A stretch of DNA of 44,477 bases from an uncultured Lachnospiraceae bacterium (GCA_910585215.1 CAJUDQ010000011.1:1-44477), one strand, 5' to 3'; shown: positions 17,505-26,590, numbered from the stretch's first letter. The notes: generated by a model not told the origin, from the sequence alone. Made by a program: numbers and translations.

Positions 17505-18689
17505 ATGTCAAAAGGAAGATATGGAATTCATGGAGGGCAGTATGTACCGGAAACTCTTATGAATGAGATTATAAAGCTGGAAAAGGCATATGAATTTTAT
17601 AAACAGGATAAGGAATTTAACGATGAATTGAATTTCTTATTAAGAGAATATGCGGGAAGGCCTTCACTATTGTATTATGCAAAAAAAATGACAAAGGATT
17701 TGGGCGGTGCAAAGATTTATTTTAAGAGAGAGGATTTGAATCACACCGGTTCTCATAAAATTAATAATGTACTGGGTCAGGCACTTCTGGCAAAAAAAAT
17801 GGGAAAAACAAGAATTATTGCAGAAACGGGAGCCGGACAGCATGGGGTTGCCACAGCTACAGCGGCGGCGCTTTTGGGACTGGAATGTGAAATCTTTATG
17901 GGAAAAGAAGATACTGTCCGTCAGGCATTGAACGTTTATCGAATGGAGCTTTTGGGCGCAAAGGTAAATGCTGTGGAAACAGGAACAATGACTTTAAAAG
18001 ATGCAGTCAATGACTGTATGAGGGAGTGGACAAAGAGAGTGGATGATACATTGTATGTATTGGGTTCTGTTATGGGGCCTCATCCGTTTCCAATGATTGT
18101 GAGAGATTTTCAGAGCGTAATCAGCAGAGAAGCAAGAGCGCAGATTCTGGAAAAAGAAGGAAAGCTTCCTGATGTGGTTCTGGCATGTGTCGGTGGAGGC
18201 AGCAATTCCATGGGAATGTTTTATGAATTTATAAAGGATGAATCTGTAAGATTAATTGGCTGTGAAGCGGCGGGGTTAGGCGTTGATACGGATAAAACGG
18301 CTGCCACAATGGCTGTTGGTACAGAGGGAATTTTTCATGGAATGAAATCGTATTTTTGTCAGGATAAATACGGGCAGATAGCGCCGGTATATTCGATTTC
18401 CGCAGGGCTCGATTATCCGGGGGTAGGGCCGGAGCACGCATATTTAAAAGATACAAAAAGAGCAGAATATGTACCGGTTACAGATGAAGAGGCTGTCAAT
18501 GCGTTTGAGTATATTGCAAAGACGGAGGGGATTATAGCGGCTATTGAAAGTTCTCATGCAGTAGCGCATGTGATGAAGATAGCACCAAAAATGAAGAAGG
18601 ATGAAATTATTATATGCTGTCTGTCTGGAAGAGGAGACAAGGATGTGGCAGCAATTGCAAGATACAGAGGAGTGGATTTACATGAGTAG
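17505..18689 (+). CDS. trpB: Tryptophan synthase beta chain
   Basis: A 394-residue PLP enzyme that joins indole and serine. The PLP lysine is K85 in HTGSHKINN. ETGAGQHG, the phosphate loop VGGGSNSMG, CEAAGLGVDT and the C-terminal CLSGRGDKD are those of the TrpB1 type that pairs with TrpA. It is preceded by AGAAAGGA. Its last 8 nt overlap the start of trpA, the usual coupling for the alpha2beta2 complex. Confidence 0.96.
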   Translation: MSKGRYGIHGGQYVPETLMNEIIKLEKAYEFYKQDKEFNDELNFLLREYAGRPSLLYYAKKMTKDLGGAKIYFKREDLNHTGSHKINNVLGQALLAKKMGKTRIIAETGAGQHGVATATAAALLGLECEIFMGKEDTVRQALNVYRMELLGAKVNAVETGTMTLKDAVNDCMREWTKRVDDTLYVLGSVMGPHPFPMIVRDFQSVISREARAQILEKEGKLPDVVLACVGGGSNSMGMFYEFIKDESVRLIGCEAAGLGVDTDKTAATMAVGTEGIFHGMKSYFCQDKYGQIAPVYSISAGLDYPGVGPEHAYLKDTKRAEYVPVTDEEAVNAFEYIAKTEGIIAAIESSHAVAHVMKIAPKMKKDEIIICCLSGRGDKDVAAIARYRGVDLHE

Positions 18690-19458
18690 AATTAGAGAAG
18701 CTTTGGAAAATAAAAAGAGTTTTATCGGATTTTTGACAGCAGGGGACCCTTCCCTTGACAGGACCGAAGAATTTATTGTGGAAATGGCAAATGCAGGAGC
18801 AGGGCTGATAGAAATCGGGATTCCGTTTTCGGACCCGATTGCGGAGGGGGAAGTGATTCAGGCAGCAAATGTAAGAGCGCTGTCAGCACCGGAGGGATGT
18901 ACTACAGATATGATATTTGAAATGGTGGCGAGAGTAAGCAAAAGGGTGAGTGTGCCGCTTGTGTTTTTAACATATCTGAATCCTGTTTATAAATACGGAG
19001 TGGATATATTTTGCAGAAAATGTCGGGAATGTGGAATTGACGGGCTGATTATACCGGATATGCCGTTTGAGGAAAAAGAAGAGGTGTTGTTGTCTGCAAA
19101 AAAATATGAAGTGGATATTATTTCACTTATTGCACCGACAAGCGAGGATAGAATACAGATGATTGCAAAAGAGGCAGAGGGGTATATTTATGTGGTGTCT
19201 TCTATGGGAGTGACAGGGGTAAGAAGCGAAATTACTACAGATATTGAAGCAATTGTAAAAGTGATTCGGGAAGTTACGGATACACCGATTGCGGTTGGAT
19301 TTGGGATAAGTACAACAGAGCAGGCAGAAAAGTATGGGAAAATGGCGGATGGGATAATTGTAGGGAGCGCGATTGTGAAGATAATAGAAAAATATGGGGA
19401 AAAAGCGGGAAAATATGTGTATGAGTATGTGAAAGGGATGGTGGAAGCGGTAAAATAG
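18682..19458 (+). CDS. trpA: Tryptophan synthase alpha chain
   Basis: A 258-residue TIM-barrel protein that releases indole from indole-3-glycerol phosphate and passes it to TrpB. The catalytic glutamate is E44 in LIEIGIPFSDP. The partner aspartate of the Salmonella enzyme (Asp60) is replaced by Glu here: the motif reads SDPIAEGEVIQ instead of SDPLADGPTIQ. Phosphate-binding AVGFGIST and IVGSAIV are present. The ATG at 18682 overlaps the trpB stop, with GAGGAG at 18667-18672. It ends the operon. No hairpin with a T run directly follows. Confidence 0.93.
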   Translation: MSRIREALENKKSFIGFLTAGDPSLDRTEEFIVEMANAGAGLIEIGIPFSDPIAEGEVIQAANVRALSAPEGCTTDMIFEMVARVSKRVSVPLVFLTYLNPVYKYGVDIFCRKCRECGIDGLIIPDMPFEEKEEVLLSAKKYEVDIISLIAPTSEDRIQMIAKEAEGYIYVVSSMGVTGVRSEITTDIEAIVKVIREVTDTPIAVGFGISTTEQAEKYGKMADGIIVGSAIVKIIEKYGEKAGKYVYEYVKGMVEAVK

Positions 19459-19509
19459 AAAGAAGGGGTGAAATTTCGGGATTGAAGTGGAAAAATGTTC
19501 GGAAAATGT

Positions 19510-19538
19510 TTGGAAAAATAAGGAATTTGTGCTATGAT
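19510..19538 (+). promoter_or_regulatory. prfC promoter
   Basis: TTGGAA (19510-19515) and TATGAT (19533-19538) with a 17-bp spacer. The start point would fall near 19545, just before the hairpin at 19550. Confidence 0.6.
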
Positions 19539-19549
19539 AGTACAGAAAA

Positions 19550-19580
19550 GAATATACCCGCCTAAAAATCGGGTATATTC
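19550..19580 (+). promoter_or_regulatory. Perfect hairpin at the 5' end of the prfC transcript
   Basis: GAATATACCCG (19550-19560) pairs without mismatch with CGGGTATATTC (19570-19580) around a 9-nt loop. It is not followed by a T run (TTAGTT), so it is a poor terminator. It lies about 5 nt after the predicted start of the prfC RNA and about 70 nt before the ATG, as a stabilising or regulatory leader stem would. Confidence 0.55.
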
Positions 19581-19649
19581 TTAGTTGAGAAAAAAATTTA
19601 TAAATAAGCTGAATTCATAAAGAAACTAAGAAATGAGGAAGAAATTATC

Positions 19650-21236
19650 ATGTCATCAATACAACAGGAAATAGAAAAACGTCGTACCTTTGCTATTATC
19701 TCTCATCCGGATGCAGGAAAGACTACTCTTACAGAGAAGTTTTTATTATATGGAGGAGCGATTAATACAGCGGGTTCTGTAAAAGGAAAGGCAAGTGCCA
19801 AGCATGCAGTATCAGACTGGATGGAGATTGAAAAGCAAAGAGGAATTTCTGTCACTTCCTCTATTTTACAGTTTCATTTTGACGGGTACTGCATTAATAT
19901 TCTTGATACTCCGGGGCATCAGGATTTCTCAGAGGATACTTACAGAACTCTTATGGCGGCAGATTCAGCAGTAATGGTGATTGATGGGTCAAAGGGAGTC
20001 GAAGCACAGACAATTAAATTGTTTAAAGTCTGTGCGATGAGGCATATTCCTATTTTTACTTTTATTAATAAAATGGACCGAGAGGCAAAGGATACCTTCG
20101 AATTGTTAGAGGAAATTGAAAATGTCCTTGGAATAAAGACATGTCCGGTAAACTGGCCGATTGGTTCAGGTAAGAGATTTAAGGGAGTATATGACAGAGA
20201 AACAAAGCAGGTGGCTGTATTTAAGGCCGTTTCTACCGGAGGTTCCAGTGAGGCGGAGGAGACAGATTTGTCGATTGATGATGTGAAGCTCAGGGAAGAA
20301 ACGGGAGAAGAATTGTATCGGCAGCTTACAGAAGAGGTGGAAATTCTTGATGTGGCCGGAGAGGAGCTGGATACAGAACTGGTCGCGAAAGGTGAGGTTT
20401 CACCGGTATTTTTTGGTTCTGCACTGACTAATTTTGGAATAGAAACTTTTTTGCATCATTTTTTGAAAATGACTTCTTCACCGCTTCCAAGAGTGTCAAA
20501 TGAGGGTGTGATTGACCCTGTGACTGGTCCGTTTTCCGGTTTTATTTTTAAAATTCAGGCAAATATGAACAAGGCACACAGAGACAGAATTGCATTTATG
20601 AGAATCTGTTCCGGTAAATTTGAAGCGGGCATGGAAGTTTATCATGTTCAGGGAAAACACAAGCAGAAGCTTTTGCAGCCGCAGCAGGTAATGGCACAGG
20701 CAAGAAGTGTGATTGATGAAGCATATGCGGGAGATGTGATTGGAATTTTTGACCCGGGAACTTTTTCAATTGGAGATACTATTTGTGCACCGGGAAAGAA
20801 ATTTCAGTATGAAGGGATTCCCACATTTGCACCGGAGCATTTCTGTCGTGTAGTTCAGACAGATACCATGAAAAGAAAGCAGTTTGTAGCGGGAATTACG
20901 CAGATTGCACAGGAGGGTGCAATTCAGATATTTAAGGATTATAATCTTGATTTGTCTGAAATTATTGTAGGTGTGGTAGGTGTGCTGCAGTTTGATGTTC
21001 TAAAGTTTCGAATGGAAAATGAATATAACTGCGAGGTTCGTTTGGAGCCACTTCCATATTCTCAGATGCGTTGGGTGCGGGACAATGGCTTTCATCTTGA
21101 CAATCTGAGGCGTTCGAGTGAGATAAAGAAGGCAAAGGATATGAAGGACAATCCGCTGCTGCTGTTTCAGAATGAATGGAATATACGGATGTGTCTGGAA
21201 AATAATGAAGGACTTGAACTGGAGGAAGTAAAATAG
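19650..21236 (+). CDS. prfC: Peptide chain release factor 3
   Basis: A 528-residue GTPase that recycles RF1/RF2 from the ribosome after termination. The G1 motif is ISHPDAGKTTLTEK (about 17-30), switch I has RGISVTSS, G3 is LDTPGHQDFSEDTY, and G4 is INKMDREAKD. The length and the RF3-type C-terminal domain, with GIPTFAPEHFCRV and FRMENEYNCEVRLE-like segments, separate it from EF-G. The ribosome site is GAGGAAG. It has its own promoter and leader hairpin and is thus independent of the trp operon. Confidence 0.95.
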   Translation: MSSIQQEIEKRRTFAIISHPDAGKTTLTEKFLLYGGAINTAGSVKGKASAKHAVSDWMEIEKQRGISVTSSILQFHFDGYCINILDTPGHQDFSEDTYRTLMAADSAVMVIDGSKGVEAQTIKLFKVCAMRHIPIFTFINKMDREAKDTFELLEEIENVLGIKTCPVNWPIGSGKRFKGVYDRETKQVAVFKAVSTGGSSEAEETDLSIDDVKLREETGEELYRQLTEEVEILDVAGEELDTELVAKGEVSPVFFGSALTNFGIETFLHHFLKMTSSPLPRVSNEGVIDPVTGPFSGFIFKIQANMNKAHRDRIAFMRICSGKFEAGMEVYHVQGKHKQKLLQPQQVMAQARSVIDEAYAGDVIGIFDPGTFSIGDTICAPGKKFQYEGIPTFAPEHFCRVVQTDTMKRKQFVAGITQIAQEGAIQIFKDYNLDLSEIIVGVVGVLQFDVLKFRMENEYNCEVRLEPLPYSQMRWVRDNGFHLDNLRRSSEIKKAKDMKDNPLLLFQNEWNIRMCLENNEGLELEEVK

Positions 21237-21294
21237 TGGATGATATGCAATTCTGATAAAAATACAACAGGATAAAAAGCAAGGAGGAAGCAGT

Positions 21295-22110
21295 ATGGAA
21301 ATGTGGCAGATAATTTGTCTGACAGCATTGGTTTTAACAGTGATTCTTATGGTGATTTTAATAAGAAATCTGCGGATGATGAAGGAAATCTGGCAGCTAA
21401 AAGAGGAGGACTGTGCATTTACAAAAGAAGAGGAACTGGCCGAATATCAGAAGGTTTTTATAGGAGATATTGCACATGAAATGAAAACTCCTCTGACAGC
21501 GATTTTGACATTTGCGGAAATTCTTTCTGTAAAAGCGGATATTACAGATGAAGAACGCAGGCAATATTCTGGATATATTCACGAACAGGCAGTACATTTA
21601 AAGAGCATGTCAGAAAAGCTTTTGCAGTTAGTGCAGTTCGAGGGAGCAAATCTTGAGAAAAAAGAACTTTCTTTAAAACAGATAATTTTTGAGGTTCTTA
21701 CGGCAGAACGGGCAATTTGTGAAAAAGAAGGGATTGCCTTGGAACAGGAGCTTTGTGAATGTAGATTAAATGGAGAGAAGGATTTGCTGAAATCTCTTTT
21801 TTATAATCTGATTGATAATGCGAGAAATGCTTCGACAGAAAATGGAAAAATTCTGGTTCATATGGAATATGGAAATAAGGAAGAGGTAAAAATACAAATT
21901 ATTGATTATGGAACAGGAATTGCGCAGGAAGAAATGGCACATATTTTAAAACCGTTTTATACAGTGAAACAGGTTGCTTCAAAAAAGCTGCACGGAACAG
22001 GGCTTGGACTGCCGCTGTGTCAGAGAATTATTGAGTATCACAATGGAAAGCTGGAGATTGAAAGTCAGCCGGGACAGGGAAGTACTTTTACTGTCCGGCT
22101 TCCTGTATAA
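21295..22110 (+). CDS. Orphan membrane sensor histidine kinase
   Basis: A 271-residue kinase with one N-terminal membrane helix (about 4-23) and essentially no external domain, then a HisKA dimerisation domain with H61 in IAHEMKTPLTAIL and an ATPase domain with LIDNARNAS (N box), DYGTGIAQEE (G1) and GTGLGLPL (G2). All catalytic elements look intact. No response regulator gene is adjacent, so it is an orphan in this window. With so little outside the membrane it probably senses a membrane or cytosolic signal or a partner protein. AAGGAGGAAG precedes the ATG. Confidence 0.88.
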   Translation: MEMWQIICLTALVLTVILMVILIRNLRMMKEIWQLKEEDCAFTKEEELAEYQKVFIGDIAHEMKTPLTAILTFAEILSVKADITDEERRQYSGYIHEQAVHLKSMSEKLLQLVQFEGANLEKKELSLKQIIFEVLTAERAICEKEGIALEQELCECRLNGEKDLLKSLFYNLIDNARNASTENGKILVHMEYGNKEEVKIQIIDYGTGIAQEEMAHILKPFYTVKQVASKKLHGTGLGLPLCQRIIEYHNGKLEIESQPGQGSTFTVRLPV

Positions 22111-22157
22111 TAAAATAAATCACACGAGTTTGACCACAGGAAACGGAGAAAAGATAA

Positions 22158-22865
22158 ATGAACATTATTGCTCATATTTATACAGATTTGCCTGCAAAAT
22201 TTGGAGTTCCAAGACAAAGCAGTCTTGTACCTGAGCTGAAGGGAAAAATCATTTTTGAAGAGGAGTATCGTGTAACACAGGCTTTTAAGGGACTTGAGAA
22301 ATTTTCTTATATCTGGGTGCTCTGGCAGTTTTCAAAGGTTCCTGTATGTTCTGAACAGGAAGCGCACTGGTCTCCAACGGTAAAACCTCCGAGGCTTGGC
22401 GGTAAAGCCAAGATGGGAGTATTTGCCACCCGTTCTCCTTTTCGGCCAAATCGAATTGGGCTTTCATCTGTAAAGCTTGACAAAATTGAATATCATAAGG
22501 AACTGGGACCAGTGCTTTGTGTGTCTGGAATTGATATGATGAATGAAACGCCGATATATGATATTAAACCATATTTGCCTTATGTCGATTCTCATCCAGA
22601 GGCCGGAAACGGGTTTGCAGAACAGGCAGCAGATTATAAGCTGAAGGTAATATTTCCTTCTCAGTGGCTTTATATGATTCCAAAGGAAAAAAGAGAAGGG
22701 ATTATTGGTGTGTTGTCTCAGGACCCAAGACCTGCATATCATACCAGTCCGGAGAGGGTTTATGGAGTGGAGTATGCCGGATTTGATGTAAGATTTACTG
22801 TTAATCAGGGGGTTCTGACTGTATGTGAGGTGGAAAATTTAAACGGAAGGAGATATCTGGAATGA
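22158..22865 (+). CDS. trmO: tRNA t6A37 methyltransferase TrmO
   Basis: A 235-residue YaeB/TsaA-family protein that methylates N6-threonylcarbamoyladenosine at position 37 of certain tRNAs with S-adenosylmethionine. The UPF0066 core is plain: YIWVLWQFS, then FATRSPFRPNRIGLSSVKL (about 95-113), GIDMMNETPIYDIKPYLPY, and a C-terminal LSQDPRPAYH segment. Family enzymes adopt a beta-barrel unlike other methyltransferases. The gene's last 4 nt overlap the MATE gene start (ATGA). It is preceded by CACAGGAAACGGAG. Confidence 0.9.
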   Translation: MNIIAHIYTDLPAKFGVPRQSSLVPELKGKIIFEEEYRVTQAFKGLEKFSYIWVLWQFSKVPVCSEQEAHWSPTVKPPRLGGKAKMGVFATRSPFRPNRIGLSSVKLDKIEYHKELGPVLCVSGIDMMNETPIYDIKPYLPYVDSHPEAGNGFAEQAADYKLKVIFPSQWLYMIPKEKREGIIGVLSQDPRPAYHTSPERVYGVEYAGFDVRFTVNQGVLTVCEVENLNGRRYLE

Positions 22866-24247
22866 GTGAAAAATCAAGACAAAACCGCAGCAATGAAGAG
22901 CTGGCTTCAGGAAATCTGAACAGACTGATTTTTTCTATGGCAATTCCTACGATTGTCGCTCAGTTAATTAATATTTTATATAATATAGTAGACCGTATTT
23001 ATATAGGACATATTCACGGCGTAGGAGCTTCAGCGCTTACGGGAGTGGGAATTGCACTGCCGGTTATTACACTGATATCTGCTTTTTCTGCGTTTGTTGG
23101 TATGGGCGGGGCACCTCTTTCTTCTATCTGGTATGGAAAAGGAGACAAGGAGCATGCAGAGAAGATTTTGGGAAACGGAACGTCTCTGCTTCTTGTGTTT
23201 TCCGTTTTGCTTATGCTTGTATTTTATATCTGGCAGAAGCCGCTTCTATATGCATTTGGTGCAAGCTCTGATACAATTGGCTATGCATCGGTATATTTAT
23301 CGTGGTATCTTCTGGGAACCTTCAGTGTAGAGCTGGCGCTTGGACTGAATACATATATTATTGCACAGGGCGATTCCAGAACTGCCATGCTGTCAGTATT
23401 AATTGGAGCAATTTTAAATATTGTGCTGGACCCGCTGTTTATTTTTGTCTTTCATATGGGTGTACAGGGAGCAGCGATAGCGACAATTCTTTCACAGACA
23501 GTTTCCGCAGTGTGGGTAGTAAAGTTTCTGACCGGAAAAAAAGCAGTTCTCAAAATTCGTCTGAAATATTTGAAACTGGATATAAAGATTATAAAAAATA
23601 TATGTGCTTTGGGAATTTCGCCTTTTGTTATGCGAGCGACAGAAAGTCTGATTTCGATTGTAATGAATCGTGGACTGCAAAAGTATGGAGGAGATTTGTA
23701 TGTCGGTTCGCTTACGATTATGCAAAGCGTTATGCAGCTTATGTCCGCGCCTCTGGGAGGTTTTACACAGGGAGTTCAGCCGATTATCAGCTACAATTTC
23801 GGTGCGGGAAATTTTGAACGGGTAAGGCAGACTTATCGAAAAATGATAGGGATATGTGGGGGATTTTCATTTGCAAGTACTCTTCTGGTTATGATATTTC
23901 CGGCGATTTTTGCAAAGATGTTTACAGGAGATATGGACGTGATTACACTGGTTAGTAAGAAAATGCCGCTGTTTATGTGCGGGATGCTGCTTTTTGGTGT
24001 GCAGATGGCGATTCAGCCGACTTTTCTGGCACTTGGACAGGCGAAGATTTCACTGTTTATCGCAATGCTTCGAAAAGTGATATTGCTTGTGCCGTTGGCA
24101 ATTATATTGCCATTATTTATGGGAGTAAACGGGGTATATCTTGCAGAACCGGTATCAGATTTTGTTTCTGCCGGAACAGCGATGGCACTGTTTTATTTTA
24201 ATATTAATAAGATACTGTCAAAAGAAAGCCTGGACAAAATTCAATAA
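22862..24247 (+). CDS. MATE family efflux transporter
   Basis: A 461-residue inner-membrane protein with about 12 hydrophobic helices in two similar halves, of the NorM/DinF/MepA superfamily. It exports drugs or metabolites against sodium or protons. Typical features are the N-terminal FSMAIPTIVAQLINILYN, DRIYIGH, and the repeat in the second half, APLGGFTQGVQPIISYNFGAG, typical of the MepA-like clostridial group. It overlaps trmO by 4 nt. The substrate cannot be predicted. Confidence 0.92.
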   Translation: MSEKSRQNRSNEELASGNLNRLIFSMAIPTIVAQLINILYNIVDRIYIGHIHGVGASALTGVGIALPVITLISAFSAFVGMGGAPLSSIWYGKGDKEHAEKILGNGTSLLLVFSVLLMLVFYIWQKPLLYAFGASSDTIGYASVYLSWYLLGTFSVELALGLNTYIIAQGDSRTAMLSVLIGAILNIVLDPLFIFVFHMGVQGAAIATILSQTVSAVWVVKFLTGKKAVLKIRLKYLKLDIKIIKNICALGISPFVMRATESLISIVMNRGLQKYGGDLYVGSLTIMQSVMQLMSAPLGGFTQGVQPIISYNFGAGNFERVRQTYRKMIGICGGFSFASTLLVMIFPAIFAKMFTGDMDVITLVSKKMPLFMCGMLLFGVQMAIQPTFLALGQAKISLFIAMLRKVILLVPLAIILPLFMGVNGVYLAEPVSDFVSAGTAMALFYFNINKILSKESLDKIQ

Positions 24248-24276
24248 GAAGTATTTTGATAGAGACAGTGAACACA

Positions 24277-24292
24277 CATGACTTTAGTCATG
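24277..24292. repeat. Palindromic repeat, copy 1
   Basis: CATGACT-TT-AGTCATG, 7-bp arms around TT, followed by AGTAAGTGAGCGA. A diverged copy lies at 34309-34325. Confidence 0.5.
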
Positions 24293-24318
24293 AGTAAGTG
24301 AGCGAATAAATATTTATT

Positions 24319-24412
24319 GAGGTTGTTGTAAAAATAGCTTCAGACACAATATATTACAATTCCTTGTTGATAAGCAATAGATTGTGTCTGATTATTATTT
24401 TGCAACAGCCCC
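24319..24412. repeat. Imperfect 94-bp palindrome (long hairpin or small palindromic element)
   Basis: The arms pair symmetrically about 24365. 24321-24333 pairs with 24398-24410 (13 bp, two G-T pairs). After an internal loop, 24340-24350 pairs with 24381-24391 (11 bp, perfect, TCAGACACAAT/ATTGTGTCTGA). The right outer end reads TGCAACAGCCCC, which resembles IS-type terminal sequences. No transposase or clear target duplication is present. It follows the MATE gene and could also act as its terminator (ATTTTTATTTT follows). Confidence 0.6.
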
Positions 24413-24527
24413 AATTTTTATTTTATGATACTAAAAAAACAGACTTTAGAATATCTGTTATATTTTGTGGAATGATATTTATTTCAATTTTTGCCTTTGA
24501 ATTTTTCCAAAATTTCCTTCTTCTGTA

Positions 24528-24556
24528 TTGCCAATCCTGCTGTTTCAATATATAAT
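24528..24556 (+). promoter_or_regulatory. Promoter of the chemoreceptor gene
   Basis: TTGCCA (24528-24533) and TATAAT (24551-24556), 17 bp apart, about 37 nt upstream of the ATG. Confidence 0.65.
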
Positions 24557-24592
24557 TTGTTTATCAGAAAATTTATTTGAAAGGGTGGTAAA

Positions 24593-26377
24593 ATGAAAAA
24601 ACAGAAAAAGGATGAAAGGGATACTACTATTAGAGGTAGCATCCAAAAAAGCAACAAGGTAACGATGTTAATTATGCTTGTTATCATTATCTGTACAGCT
24701 ATTAATTTGTTTCTGATTTATCTGTATGCACGCAACTTGAAAAATTATACAGAGAGCACACAACAGATTAAAGATGTAGAAATACAAAAGGGTGTATGGG
24801 TGACAAATCTGGTGGAAGCTGTCACAAAAGGAAGCAGTTTTAAAGGTGAACTGGATTCTGAAAAATGTGCTTTTGCCAAATGGCATGAATCTCTGGAGCT
24901 TTCAAAAATCAAAGAGGACAGCGTGAAGGAATCTGTGAGTAAATCGGAAGCTCTTCATAAGCAGTTACATGAGCTTGGAACCCAGGTACTTAAAATAGAC
25001 GCCATGGAGGACCCGGAGGGCTCTATGACTACTATTAATTCCATTATTCAGAAGTCAGATGATTTGGCTGATGCTATGAATAAAGTAGTAGATTATTTTG
25101 TTTCAAGAGAAGAGCGTTCCTATTCCAATTTGAAAGCAAGAATTGTTACAGCCATGTTTACAAATATTATTATGGCAGTACTGGCATTAATTCTAGTAAG
25201 AAAGACATCGGAAAAGCTGGCACAGAAAATTGCGCATCCGGTAATGGCAGTGGCAAAGTGGGCCTCTGACCTTGCACTTGGATCGGATGATTTGAATTTT
25301 GAGACTGAGCAGACAGAACTGCAGGAAATTAATGAAATGATAACTGCGTTTAATACCATGGCAGCCAGTATTCAGGAAAATGTAGCAGTTGTTCAGAGAG
25401 TGGCGGAAGGGGATATGACAGCGTTTGTAAATGTGAGGTCTTCCAAGGACAGTTTGGCAAAGAATCTTTATAAAATGGTTCAGACAAATGACCTTATGTT
25501 TAATGAAATTACACAGATTGCTCAGGAGGTAGCAGAAGGAGCTGGCGATATAGCCGGTGCAAGCAATTCACTGGCAGAAAGTTGCACTATTCAGGCACAC
25601 AGTATTGCTGATTTTAGAGAAGCAGTAGAACAGACAGGACAGCTGTTAAGAGAAAATTCAGACAGAATTTTAAGGTCGAAAAATATTTCAAATGAGATAA
25701 AACATGAAATTGCAGTAAGTAATGAAAAGATGAGAGGACTTCTGGCATCTATGGACGATATTATGAAATCCTCCGAAAAGATTACTTTTGTAATTAAGAC
25801 AATTGAAGATATTGCCGACCAGACAAGTCTTCTAGCATTAAATGCTTCAATTGAGGCGGCAAGAGCAGGAGAGGCGGGCAAAGGCTTTGCGGTTGTGGCG
25901 GGAGAAGTCGGCGCTCTGGCAGCACAGAGTGCAGATGCGGCAGTACAGAGCAAGCAGCTTATTGAAGATACTATGGAAAAGGCATACAGAGGAAATATTA
26001 TTTCAAATGAAACCTCAAAGACCTTTGAAAAAATTGTAAAGAGTATTGATGATATTTATAATGTTACAGAGGAAATCAATCAGGCGGGTGATATTCAAAA
26101 TGAAAAGCTTGATATTATTGAACGCAATATTAGGGAAATCTCAGAGGTAGTAGATTCCAATGCAGCTGCAAGTGAGCAGACAGCAGCTTCAAGTGATATG
26201 CTGACGAGAAGCGCGGAGAATCTTAAGGCAGCAATGGGGAAATTTAACCTTCGTAAGAGAGAACCAGGCCATGCCTATATTCCACCAGAAAAAGAAAATG
26301 ACGAGGAGTTTATCCAGCAGGCGCAGAAAAACTATGAAAAGGCAGTAAAAGAACATACTTATGAAAATATAAAATAG
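24593..26377 (+). CDS. Methyl-accepting chemotaxis protein with a CZB-like sensor region
   Basis: A 594-residue transmembrane chemoreceptor that signals through CheA/CheW. Membrane helix 1 (about 24-45) and helix 2 (about 183-203) enclose an extracytoplasmic region. HAMP follows (about 205-260), then a long coiled-coil signalling domain with the tip DQTSLLALNASIEAARAGE (about 409-427). The extracytoplasmic part contains C92-AFAKW97-H98 and H122/H126, similar to the chemoreceptor zinc-binding (CZB) motif. The first histidine of that motif is not evident, so metal binding is uncertain. AGGGTGG precedes the ATG. It stands alone, distant from other chemotaxis genes except the CheY/CheC pair at 10616-11641. 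Confidence 0.9.
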   Translation: MKKQKKDERDTTIRGSIQKSNKVTMLIMLVIIICTAINLFLIYLYARNLKNYTESTQQIKDVEIQKGVWVTNLVEAVTKGSSFKGELDSEKCAFAKWHESLELSKIKEDSVKESVSKSEALHKQLHELGTQVLKIDAMEDPEGSMTTINSIIQKSDDLADAMNKVVDYFVSREERSYSNLKARIVTAMFTNIIMAVLALILVRKTSEKLAQKIAHPVMAVAKWASDLALGSDDLNFETEQTELQEINEMITAFNTMAASIQENVAVVQRVAEGDMTAFVNVRSSKDSLAKNLYKMVQTNDLMFNEITQIAQEVAEGAGDIAGASNSLAESCTIQAHSIADFREAVEQTGQLLRENSDRILRSKNISNEIKHEIAVSNEKMRGLLASMDDIMKSSEKITFVIKTIEDIADQTSLLALNASIEAARAGEAGKGFAVVAGEVGALAAQSADAAVQSKQLIEDTMEKAYRGNIISNETSKTFEKIVKSIDDIYNVTEEINQAGDIQNEKLDIIERNIREISEVVDSNAAASEQTAASSDMLTRSAENLKAAMGKFNLRKREPGHAYIPPEKENDEEFIQQAQKNYEKAVKEHTYENIK

Positions 26378-26474
26378 CTTGCGAACAGATATATTTTATT
26401 ATATAATATATTTCATGGCAAGAATGTTTTAGAAAAACAGTTTGTCAAATATTATACATATTTGAGTTAAACTC

Positions 26475-26496
26475 TATACATGGTGTGATATGTATA
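26475..26496. promoter_or_regulatory. Inverted repeat upstream of the FGGY kinase
   Basis: TATACAT (26475-26481) and ATGTATA (26490-26496), 8-bp spacer. This is operator-like symmetry in the 332-bp gap before the kinase gene. No other gene is visible in that gap. Confidence 0.35.
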
Positions 26497-26590
26497 CAAT
26501 CTATCATTAGATATGGTATGAAATACTGCATATGAAGAGCAGAAGGGTTTGTGAAGATATAAATCTATATATTTCTATGGAAACAGTGAT

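Noticed and set aside
19550..19580. Terminator of the trp operon.
   Set aside because: The hairpin is perfect but lacks a T run, and a promoter lies just before it, so a leader role for prfC fits better.
23302..23817. A 171-residue frame inside the MATE gene, same strand, other phase.
   Set aside because: Its composition is that of a shifted membrane-protein frame, with no start signals. The MATE frame is fully supported.
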